A DNA stretch of 64,000 nt from contig MEHQ01000314.1 of assembly GCA_008828725.1 (NCBI GenBank), positions 142,398-206,397 of the forward strand, written 5' to 3'. Each line of letters starts with the position of its first letter. The stretch's first letter is position 1. This document shows positions 55,304 to 64,000 of the stretch, one piece after another. Below the pieces are notes generated by a model. The model had not been told where the DNA came from and made no database searches. It saw nothing but the letters and a program-made list of their open reading frames with translations. The stretch is from Saccharina japonica. Taxonomy: Eukaryota; Sar; Phaeophyceae; Laminariales; Laminariaceae. The position numbers and the translations under genes were made by a program.

Positions 55304-56484
55304 CTTAGAGTAGGTACGAGGTATGAAATTATCGACAATGCAGTATGTCGCTTCGTAGCGACCGTGTTCATAACGCCGCACAATTCCTTACGCAGTGTTC
55401 AGAGTTCGCTGGCCTACTGATGCAGATGTGTTCATTCACACAGCTGCTATACAGGCAGTAGTCTCAGCGGTACTCTGCCGTATGTACGAGGCATCATGGC
55501 ATACGGTACCAGATGCAACCGGTACAAAGTGCCACAGGAGATAAGATATAGGGGGACAGGCTCAAACCCCGAGGAAGTGAACGACTACAGTTTCCGGCGG
55601 TGGAAACAATAGCTCATCCTCCTCGCGACACAGACGCGTAACTACGGGGCTTCTCGAAAGGAGCAGCGAAACAGTCTTTCGCTCTGTGTTTACTGCTGTT
55701 AGTAGTATCCACAGAGCACGCAGAACCCCGCTCCGCGATAGCAGCGCCAGCGACGTGCGGCATACAGCACTGACAGCGTACACATGCATATCATACAACA
55801 AACTTCGAGTACTCGTACAAGTACGTACGTACGCCATCGGGAAACCAGCAAGCATCGGCCACGGGCTTGCCTGCATACCCGTCAAAATAAAAGAGAAGAA
55901 CATGCGGTGTTCGGTTCTGCGCTGGGTGCAATATTTATTTTTTATGACACCGAAATTCTGGGCCCTGATTTGGGGAGCTCGTACCATATGGTTATACGCC
56001 GCGGGCGATTTTTTTTGCAAAATAAAAATAAAATGAAAACGAAGAAAAAAAACTTTGGAAGGATGATCGAGGCAAAATACGAATATTTCAGGTCGTTTTC
56101 CCCTGGTTCTATGGTTGAAAATCGTGCGATATACAAATTGAAAAACAGCAAACGATTTATCTGGTCCACATCTAGCTGCGGGCCATTTATTTATGTATTT
56201 TTCAGAAAAAAATGTGTCCACAAAAAAAACAATATGGGAAGGTAAATCTGCTGGAGTAATTTATTATGGGCCACCGTACGTAATAGCTACCAGTTACCCT
56301 ATTGAGATGCACGTATTGGAGACACAGCAGTAACAGCGGACGGCAGACTCAAAGCACGTGGTTGTCGTTCGAGCACAGACCCATCCAGCAAGACGATAGT
56401 GGCAATAAGGCACGCACAGCAGCAGTATCATTAACATATCGGAGAGAGATCAACATGTACCGGTACAGTTAACGCTTACGGGGT
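55304..56484. other. No firm gene; overlapping open frames on both strands
   Basis: A minus frame (55562-56221, 219 codons, opening GTG) and a plus frame (55784-56245, ending in a K-rich tail) overlap. Both cross an A/T-rich stretch (55930-56230) where stops are sparse on one strand. The plus frame contains FGRMIEAKYEYFRSFSPG. Neither has a supported start or family. Confidence 0.3.
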
Positions 56485-57023
56485 GAATCCAATGGCCAGA
56501 CAATAGTATTGACCCAATTTTGCGGGAAGCGATAGTGCCTGTCACAGGCCTGAATCCTGGGACACTGCAACGCCTTTCGCGTGCTCAAGGCACATCTAGG
56601 AACGTTTATATTCATTCACTTGTCCGGTCGCAGGGGGTAATAACATGGTTCTACGACAACCCTGTAGGTCAAAGCGATAGTGACACCACGGCCTGTCTCA
56701 TGCTTGTGAGTACTAATATACCGGTAATTGACTGATAAAAACCGACAGATAATATTGATGGGTGTAGTTGGACGCTGGCTGACAATGCTCTCATAGGGCA
56801 CAATGCACTAGATATATTCGCAATTTGCGCACAGCACCTCCCGGCTCCATTTAGTTGGGACGAGTAGATATCAACAAAACCAATGCGAGATACTCCAATA
56901 AACCAAGCCATTAAATTACAGAGTCATCACATACGTGCGACTGGAAGTGTAGTTGGAAATACCTGACGTTTTCCGTCTCTGATTAGCATGCACGTATCAT
57001 GCAAACGCCATTTAGCCATCCAT

Positions 57024-57311
57024 CTAAAGTTTGATTAGTATTGTTAATAGTGAGGTGACAATCGCAACTAACTTGGTTGCTGCTTGTGCTGTTTTTCCTG
57101 CTGTTTGTTGGTCTACTGTCCCTTCGCCTCCATACTGCGATCGTAGCCGTGACGCCATATTGGCACCGATGATTCCATGTAATAACATTCGGGCTTGGGA
57201 TATCACCATAGCATAAGCCGCTTCGACCACTTCCGTTTTCGCTGGCGTCGTAGCACGCATAAAAGGCATGAACCCGAAACGCAGAACCTGTGGGAACCTT
57301 GTTACAAGCAC
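57024..57311 (-). CDS. Module ORF, version open in A''
   Basis: 95 codons opening at TTG, with FMPFMRATTPAKTEVV and ANMASRLRSQYGGEGT, ending TKLVAIVTSLLTILIKL. Matches the A frame at 14265-14567, which is cut by a stop after QQTA. Three copies with one open to the end suggests a decayed exon family. The hydrophobic C-terminal end could be membrane-associated. Unknown. Confidence 0.35.
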   Translation of the reverse strand: MLVTRFPQVLRFGFMPFMRATTPAKTEVVEAAYAMVISQARMLLHGIIGANMASRLRSQYGGEGTVDQQTAGKTAQAATKLVAIVTSLLTILIKL

Positions 57312-57352
57312 GTTCTAGGGGAGAGCGGGACTTCTTCTATATTAGAGCGCGG

Positions 57353-57966
57353 TTATATATGTATCGCCAACGATGCCGAGTATGCACAATCCACAAACAT
57401 TTGTGGCATTCTAGTAAACCTACGCGAGGAAAATCGAATGGGGCGGTGGGTGGACGATTGTGTGCCGTCCGCAGCGTGCGTACTACTGAATAGCACGCTG
57501 AAAACACATAGACACCAACACAACAGTGCGGTGTAATGCCTGTTTGCCAACGCATGCCATTCAAAGCGCCGTGACCCAAACAGCCACCAACTCAATGAAT
57601 CGGCATTAGGTGTACAATTGTTAACGCCACCAACCAAAACTGATTGACATGCCACACATACATGCCCGGACCCCTCGTTTACTTTGACCCAAACAGCCAC
57701 CAACCCAACAAATATTGGGATGAAGTTTGCATTAGTCAACGCCATGAACCAGAACGAGTTGACATGCCACACATACATGCCTGCATTCCCTCTAAAGCGT
57801 CGAGCGCACACCCCGTGGTCATAAACGGTTTGACCCGGCCCGTAGTTCCGTACTCGGTATCGTCAAACAAGAAATCCAGCATGTACCAGCGTTCGGTATA
57901 TGTCACATAAAATGCTGAACATAGTTGAACAGCCAACCTGCTACCGCATACGACGGAAGGAAGCAC
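57353..57966 (-). pseudogene. Module ORF remnant with internal duplication
   Basis: The frame holds the FLFDDTEYGTTGRVK and STHAADGTQSSTHRP blocks of the ORF at 44997-45524, in two phases. Between them a segment of about 113 bp is present twice (GACCCAAACAGCCACCAAC on the plus strand at 57573 and 57686), giving two copies of a GLVAVW/WWLFGS-like peptide. The duplication is absent from A and A'. Confidence 0.45.
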
Positions 57967-60199
57967 ACCCCGGTGATAGTCATTAAACGTATAAAAATAG
58001 TATCACCGTGTGTAATCTTAAATAGTGTAGTAGGGGTTGGTCGTGTATCTCACGCCTCCCCGGCGATAATCCAAATACAAAGTAGCTCTGCAAGCAAAGG
58101 AGGGTGGTAACGACGGGGGTGTGGTATTTACGGTGTGGCATCGCGGGGACATGGTGCTGAGGGGGTGCGCCAACGGTGGTTATGGTTGCTACTTAAGGGG
58201 CGTTCCTATTATTAGTAAATCTCGGCCATACTCCAGATGGCGTGACGACAAGAGGGTGTGATAGCATTGAGTTTAACAGCCAATGGGGAGTTACAGGCAC
58301 AAAGAGGTGTGCTAACATGTGCTACCATGTGGGAAGCTTTAGTTTGAACACATTTATATATTGACATTTCCTAAAAAACATTCGGGAACGGTAACACTCA
58401 CTGCTAAACACTCTTAAACGACAGCAAAGACGCTAGTCTCAAGGCAATCCCGCCGAACGGCTACAGCAAAGGCATAACGTAGCTTATGCCCTGGCGTAGC
58501 TTCGGGGTTGGACTATTTTGCTGTTCCACCCAAAGGTGTCGTGAGGCGTGTTAGGCGCAGCGCAACACGAGGTTTCGCTCCGCGAACCTATTTGCCGCTG
58601 GGGGAACAACTGCTGGGGATGTCCTCCCCGTGCTAAAGATAGTTGAGACAACATTTTTGTTATCCCTTCAGTAAAACTGTTTTAGGTGTCTAAACGTCTT
58701 TGCAATTTGTCAACTGGTTTAAAGGCGAATATGAAGGCATTTTGTTACAAGAAATCGCTTCCGGCCGCCCTTTGGGGTTGTAGGGAAGCTATACGCCTGC
58801 CGAACATGAGCGTAACGCGCCTCCCAGCTCCCATAGCGCCGCACGCAGCAACAACCGGAGCCCGAAATACAGTATGCTCTGAATACAGGTACCACAATTA
58901 GAATTCGATGGTGTCAAAACTACTGAAGATTGTACCTCGGAAGCCCTTGCCCCAAAGGAAAACTAACTGCTGTACTGTACTGTCATGAATATCTGAAACC
59001 TCTGTTTCTAGCCGACGCCCCGAAATATACTTGTATCAGATTAGCTTTGAACCCTGGATTGTTTTCGAGATAATGCTAATATGGTAGCCGGCAGGTTACG
59101 TCATTGGCCACATACGTACTACAGGCACCGGTGGTTGAGGCGTAGAGCACAGTAAGAGGACTAGGAGAACATGTCGTGGGTGAATTGTATACACCAGGTC
59201 GTTTGTCAAGTTTGTCGTTTGATGCTGTTTTCACACGCACCACCGTCGGAGGTGTGGTATTCCACGTGCCCCGGGTGATATCACGACGATAATTTCAGAC
59301 GATATATCGCCGGGTTTACTCATGTAGGGGAGTGTGGCATCTAAGGGGGGAGTGTGGTTTCGTCCATGCTATACCGTAATGATGGATAGTTCCGTTGTTC
59401 ATCGAAATGATAGAGCGCCTCACCTCTTCATCGGCTATGGATGTCAGAACACACGTATTTAGCGCAGGCCGTCAGTGAATCACCGAAAGCCCAAACACAA
59501 ACGAAAGACACCTTATCCACACGCGGTACAGACACACCGACAAATACGCTTACAACGGTGATATACCTACTGCAGCATAAAATCATCTAGTTTCCGCAAG
59601 CAACACATATCGAATTTTGCTTCAGGCGTGCGGTAGTTGGTGTGATGCTCTGATGGATTATATTATAAGGAGGTTCGATGAATCACTTTGGCGACATGTC
59701 GAGTATTTTTTCTAATTCTCGTGAACACGTTTTAGACATCAACTCGGCACTACCAGGCAAACCTTCAATGCCGTGCAATTTCTCTTTTCCTATGGGTGTA
59801 AGGGGCCGTCTTTGAAGACCCCATTACAGAAAGCATTGACTCGATAATAAAACAAACTGGGAGGGACTTCCCGAGCATAAAGCACGCCGCAGAGTACACA
59901 ACGCCATCCTTAAGCTTCTGTACCAACACATATGAAAATATCAGGTATGGTGTATACATGCGTCGTGTTCCCTTCAAAAACAACAGAATGAAATGTATTG
60001 TGACAGTGACCCCGAGCCCACACGGAAAATGTAGGTGCAAAGGGGTCTCTCGCTGTGGTGTCTTTTATTCCATATTTCCTAGTAGGTTGACTTTTTATAT
60101 CTGTTTTATCATTTCATCAATCCATCTCGTATGTTTTACATGTTTACAAGTATGTACAATACGGTTCGGTTTCCATCTGCACACGTCCGGGTTAAGGTT
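57967..60199. other. Module A'' interior, no supported gene
   Basis: It aligns inverted with about 9650-11930 and 12780-12990 of A. ACACTCCCC and GGTGTGGTAT words recur near 58110, 59255 and 59330. The 340 bp that follow (60200-60540) are private to A'' and carry an open minus frame of 115 codons, unrecognised. Confidence 0.45.
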
Positions 60200-62849
60200 T
60201 AGCTAGCTGGTCAATGTCCCTATACGCCCCTACCCCAGAGCACAGACCCCAGACTATACTTGCACCTGCCCATGTCGACTGTGACTGTCGTCTGGATAAT
60301 AGTTCTTCCAATGGACAGCGCTTTCGAAGATTTTTCTTCCGTCGTTGAAGTTTCCATCCCCGCGAGCGAACGAGAGTGCGTGCTGGCGAAATTCGATGGT
60401 AATCGATAAAAGGGGCGAACTCTAAACCCTCCGCGCGATGTAACAACGAGACAAGGCACGGGACGAAAATACGCGCACGACAGCCGATTCTAGAGCCAGA
60501 TGGATACGGAAGTTGCTTATAAAATATAAATGTGAACATTCAAAATAGAGAGCTGGTCTCAGGGGCTTTCTTCGCTGGTATATCGCGTACTCTCAGCGAG
60601 TTGAACATACTTGTGTATTAAAAAACGCCAACTTAAGTCTAACTGAATTGCGGTTCGTGACCAACAAGCTACAGCCAGCCATATCCACAAAACCCCTACG
60701 TAGACCTCTTTGGAGATGTATCCCGTCTCTTCTCGAAATATCCGTAGATACTTCTTGTTCGGACCCACCTATATGCCCAGCTATGCAGTGCCCAATATTC
60801 GTTTACGAGATGCTGCAACAGCAGCATTTATGCTTCAGTCGTATATGTGTACGTTAGATATATATGACGAGTATTTGTGTGACTGCTATACCTGCAAGGG
60901 CCGTTTGGGACCAGACGAAAACAAATGCCAATCATTGTTTTCGTTTTTATTTTTCAAGTTTGTTCCTAATTTAAAAATATCAAGTTTTTGTAACTCTTAG
61001 TGGAAAATTCTAAGTTCAATAAACTTGTGTGATGTGGTGCCTTAAAGCTAAACATGGTTGAGTTTTGGGACACCGCAAAAATTGTTCGCGTGTTCTCTTT
61101 GGTAGTCCAGACAGGCCTAGAAGAACGTTCTAAACCACTAGAACGTTCCTTAATGTCGGAACTCCCGATAAGTATTAGAAGTTCTCGTAAGCATATAGGA
61201 ATGTTCTCATATGAAGAGATTCCCATAAGCGGATAGACCGTAGACTTAAGAGACTTCTATTTATTAGCGGGGATTTGTAACAACCCGACATGCGGGCCGT
61301 TGGAGAAGAGAGCCCGAGAGCCTGGAAGAGGCTCTCGCACCCTCCGCCTCTTAGCTCACTTCTATATCTGACCCTCATCTTTCCAGTCTTCCATCGGCTC
61401 ACTAAGTCGAAATCATAAGAGGGTAATGATACTATAAGAGGTCTTTCAATATCGATGAAGCTGACTTCCAAGCTCAAGCAACGCTCCAGCGCATTCCATT
61501 TCCTTCTATCGTCTCTCTACACGGTACCATCTCTTCACACTTGCCAACTACCTGGTAAGGACTACGGGAATATCCAATCTTAAGTATGAAAAAACAACTT
61601 GGTATTTCGATAAGTCCAAATTTCCATAGTCTGTCCCATTGCCTAAAACAAAATAACAAATACGTGTCGACTAAAACAGCCCTATATCATTGGCACTCTG
61701 CGTGAGCAACGCGTAGGAGTGATTTAAATACCTACTCTTGGTATCACGTCTGACCCCATTCATGGCCGCAAGCCGGCGTCCTACTACTATTGATATCACT
61801 ACTCTCGGCGAAGCCCCTTGCATATATATATAATATACAGCGGTACCTAAAACATTATTTGAAGGGTCCTTTCGGTCGAAAATATAAATAGTACGTACTT
61901 GATTGTTGACAAAAATATATATCTTCGTCTTTTTCACAACACCAATACAATTTATGGTACCATAACATAATGTCATCACTCGTTACCGAGCACGGTATAG
62001 CTGCAGTTCTAATGCTCAGAACCGCTCTAGACCAACATATAGCTAGCTCGTAATGGTCTCTAAGAGGTGTTGGAGCCCTTGGATTTGCAAAGGAGGGCAA
62101 GCATTGCTTTGTTGGCATCATGGAACCGAAACGTTCAGCAACAAGAAACTTGTATATATCCGGTCCTCCTCCTCTCGTTATCTACACTGTTGTGCTGTGG
62201 GTTCTTAGGACGCTACAGACGGCCGAACAAGAGGCCCATAGGTTCGCCTACTAGTGCTCGGCGTTTTTGTCGAACATTGAAGTTAGACTCCGTATCAGCA
62301 GTCCCAGAAACTCTCACTTTACTTATTTTGTCTAGAGGTACCCCGTGAATGGGATGTCCTTTTCGAGCAAGAGGCGATTTTCGTGTGATCGATCCGGCGC
62401 CCGACACCAAACATTTTCTCCATAATCTACGTTTTTGAAAACGCCCATAGGGAGTAGGTCTGAGCATTAGAACTGCCGTTTTCGGTGTCGAGTCATAAAA
62501 GATGAAAAATGTGCTATACAAAGTATTGCAACTTAAAACTAAATGATGAATTTGTTAGATTGCGGTGCTTTTAAATGTTCAGCACGGAGGGTACTTTCGT
62601 GCGTCGTTGAATAATTCAATTTATTGTTGAGCGGGAAAGCGTAAGCCGCAAAAACCTTGTCGTCGTGCCTACACAAGGGCGAGGGCGGGGGGCATGGTCG
62701 CAGCGCTACTACGGTAGTCTCTGCTGTATTAACTATATGTAACGGCATAAGTGCTTTCTGGAGACACGTGATGCCAACGGCTGATAACAGCACCAATTAC
62801 AAAGGAAATATGGTCTTGCGCCGACCTTTGCGTATACTGGTACGTAGAT

Positions 62850-62917
62850 ACAAGGTTCCCCTCCGGGACGTGCCTAGGGGAGTGGCGCAAAGACATATCG
62901 AAAATCTACTATTAATA
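62850..62917 (+). repeat. 68-bp boundary sequence, copy 2
   Basis: Partner of 16518-16585: 41 identical bases, then five differences in 27. It abuts the point where A'' loses similarity to A. In the plus reading it gives YKVPLRDVPRGVAQ. Confidence 0.7.
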
Positions 62918-63160
62918 CAAAAACATGCGATATTGTATCATACGCATAGTATCATATTGCATACTGGTAGTACATAAGTACGACGTTATGAAATATCTGC
63001 GTAGTACTATACATAAAATCAGACGTTTAAAAAACTGTACCTGCATTTTTTAGGATAAAACATACTCGGAAATATGATGGAACCATTAATATTGACTCGA
63101 CCGTTAGAGATTTGTTAAGGATCCCGCCAAAATTTGTGATATATTAAAATTTGTCAATAG

Positions 63161-63403
63161 TTTATTGTTGTGGCGCGCAAGGTCAGGATACCGCACACGC
63201 ACGCACGCCTGACATATGGGACACAACAGTTCTCGTACAACAGTAGTGGTGGGATAGTATTTGCAGAAGAAGTAGAAAAGGATGCACCGAAGAAGGGGCT
63301 GAAACTCTCGATCAAACCTGCCTACGTAAAAAAATCCACTTGGTTTTTGTTTGCTGTCTGTCTTATATATGTGGGGTCTGGGTTATATTATACGCACAAA
63401 TAA
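63161..63403 (+). CDS. Candidate terminal exon of a small tail-anchored membrane protein
   Basis: After an AG at 63159-63160 (also the end of an in-frame TAG) the frame is open for 80 codons to TAA at 63403. No ATG exists, so it must be a downstream exon if real. The peptide has a polar, basic first half (RKVRIPHTHARLTYGTQQFS), a GLKLSIKP segment and one strong C-terminal membrane span (STWFLFAVCLIYVGSGLYY) ending in THK. This layout fits tail-anchored proteins such as Sec61-beta, and DAPKKGLK loosely recalls that family, but I would not assign it. Confidence 0.4.
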   Translation, partial: FIVVARKVRIPHTHARLTYGTQQFSYNSSGGIVFAEEVEKDAPKKGLKLSIKPAYVKKSTWFLFAVCLIYVGSGLYYTHK

Positions 63404-63432
63404 TACCAAAAAAAAACAAAAAAAAACAAAAT

Positions 63433-63505
63433 GCATCGCTATGAGGATCGAACTCAAGCCTTCACATTCAAAATCAGACATGGTGACCATTTGACTATAT
63501 GACCG
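63433..63505 (-). pseudogene. tRNA-Gln-like sequence (tRNA pseudogene or SINE head)
   Basis: The minus strand has tRNA length (73 nt), a perfect B box (GAGTTCGATCC), an A-box-like TATAGTCAAATGG, a T arm with four of five pairs and an anticodon loop TTTTGAA (UUG, Gln). The anticodon stem pairs at only three of five positions, and the acceptor and D stems fail, so it is probably not functional as a tRNA. Long T runs follow immediately (63432 downward), acting as Pol III terminators. Confidence 0.45.
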
Positions 63506-63525
63506 AAAATGATTTGCCCAAATAC

Positions 63526-64000
63526 CGGTACAGTATTATTTGTCGCGACTCGCGCTAGGCGCACGACACATACATCATGCAAGCACAGGCAAGCAGCAGA
63601 CAGCAGCGCACAAGAGAGAGAGAGGTGTGGTGTGATTGCTGATGACGGATGTGCAAGCCCCCGATGAAGCAACCACTAACAGCTACAGCAGTACCCGGCG
63701 AACCTGCCACAGGAACGCCTGCTGCTGCTTGTGCTTCTAGGCGGGGCTGTGACCTCGTTTGTGTTCTTTGCGTGTTGTCTGATGTCTCGTAGATTTCTGG
63801 GGTGAGCTTCAGTATACTCCAAGATCCTACTCGTACGAATGATATTGGATTAAAGAGGCCATTACATTTCCGGCTAGCGTGAGCGTGAGCGTGAGTCAGT
63901 CGCACACACCAGGACAACTGAAAGAGGTAGATGGTGGATTACGGGGCAGGCTCCGATAGACACAGCTAAGCCACAGCAGAACAGCGCAGATGGGTGTGTC
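63526..64000. other. End of window, nothing identified
   Basis: CAG-type triplets and a GA run (63611-63623), and a short GCGTGA triplet repeat near 63880-63895. A minus frame at 63555-63917 is open without support. Confidence 0.35.

Larger units (their letters stand above)
56485..62855 (-). mobile_element. Module A'': third copy, inverted and truncated
   Basis: Read on the minus strand it follows module A from about 7528 to 15165. Anchors: GCGTATACTGGTACGTA at 62855-62830 matches 7510-7530; the ACCACACCTCCGACGGTGG block near 59240 matches about 10880; CGCCTTTCGCGTGCTCAAG at about 56571 matches 15063-15080 inverted. It lacks the left 4.5 kb and the EsV-1-7 gene. Similarity ends at the GTCTG..CC block just upstream of where the gene would start. 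A 340-bp stretch (60200-60540) is unrelated to A. The outer end is the 68-bp boundary sequence. Confidence 0.8.

Noticed and set aside
62850-62917. Reverse-transcriptase fragment from the VPLRDVPRGVAQ reading
   Set aside because: No RT motif follows in either copy and the frames diverge right after the 68 bp, so a coding origin is not supported.
1-64000. Integrated phaeovirus
   Set aside because: An EsV-1-7 protein occurs in the brown-algal virus EsV-1, but there is no capsid, polymerase or other viral core gene and gene density is very low. The host gene family explains the genes.

Overview
This is a gene-poor eukaryotic window. No operons, ribosome binding sites, rRNA genes or CRISPR arrays are visible, long open frames are rare, and the sequence is crowded with inverted-repeat elements, minisatellites and CTG/CAG runs. 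The taxonomic clue is three genes built from C-x4-C-x16-C-x2-H-x12 units. That is the EsV-1-7 repeat, known from a brown-algal virus and from the brown-algal regulator IMMEDIATE UPRIGHT, and expanded in brown algae and some relatives. A nuclear scaffold of a brown alga or a related stramenopile is the best fit. This is an inference from one protein family.

The layout is dominated by a large repeated module present three times. Copy A (about 2.9-16.5 kb) and copy A' (about 33.5-48.85 kb) lie in direct orientation. Copy A'' (about 56.5-62.85 kb) is inverted and matches only the part of A between about 7.5 and 15.17 kb. The copies are diverged and full of indels, and each has private insertions. 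A and A' both end in an EsV-1-7 gene. The A gene (15337-16467) is intact. The A' gene (47334-48809) is longer but carries an in-frame TAA and has lost conserved cysteines. A'' stops about 100-170 bp short of where its gene would be. A third EsV-1-7 gene, B (28342-29367, minus strand), lies outside the modules with only about 270 bp of related upstream sequence. A 68-bp sequence, far better conserved than the modules themselves, lies exactly where A ends and where A'' ends.

By region: 0-2.9 kb holds a 144-bp tandem repeat and a long-TIR element. 2.9-16.5 kb is module A, with a hAT-like insertion that contains two nested Tc1/mariner-like MITEs. 16.5-33.5 kb is accessory sequence with candidate terminal exons, a duplicated exon-like segment, several MITEs, a twice-present element with a palindromic end, and gene B. 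33.5-48.85 kb is module A'. 48.9-54 kb has minus-strand candidate exons and a minisatellite cluster (periods 70, about 33, about 60 and 158 bp). 54-56.5 kb has a tRNA-derived SINE. 56.5-62.85 kb is module A''. 62.9-64 kb has a candidate terminal exon for a small tail-anchored membrane protein and a tRNA-Gln-like sequence.

Only the EsV-1-7 genes are called with confidence. Other coding entries are single open frames or probable exons that I do not recognise, and splice structures were not resolved. No transposase, reverse transcriptase or integrase domain was recognised, so the elements look non-autonomous or decayed. All identity statements were judged by eye.
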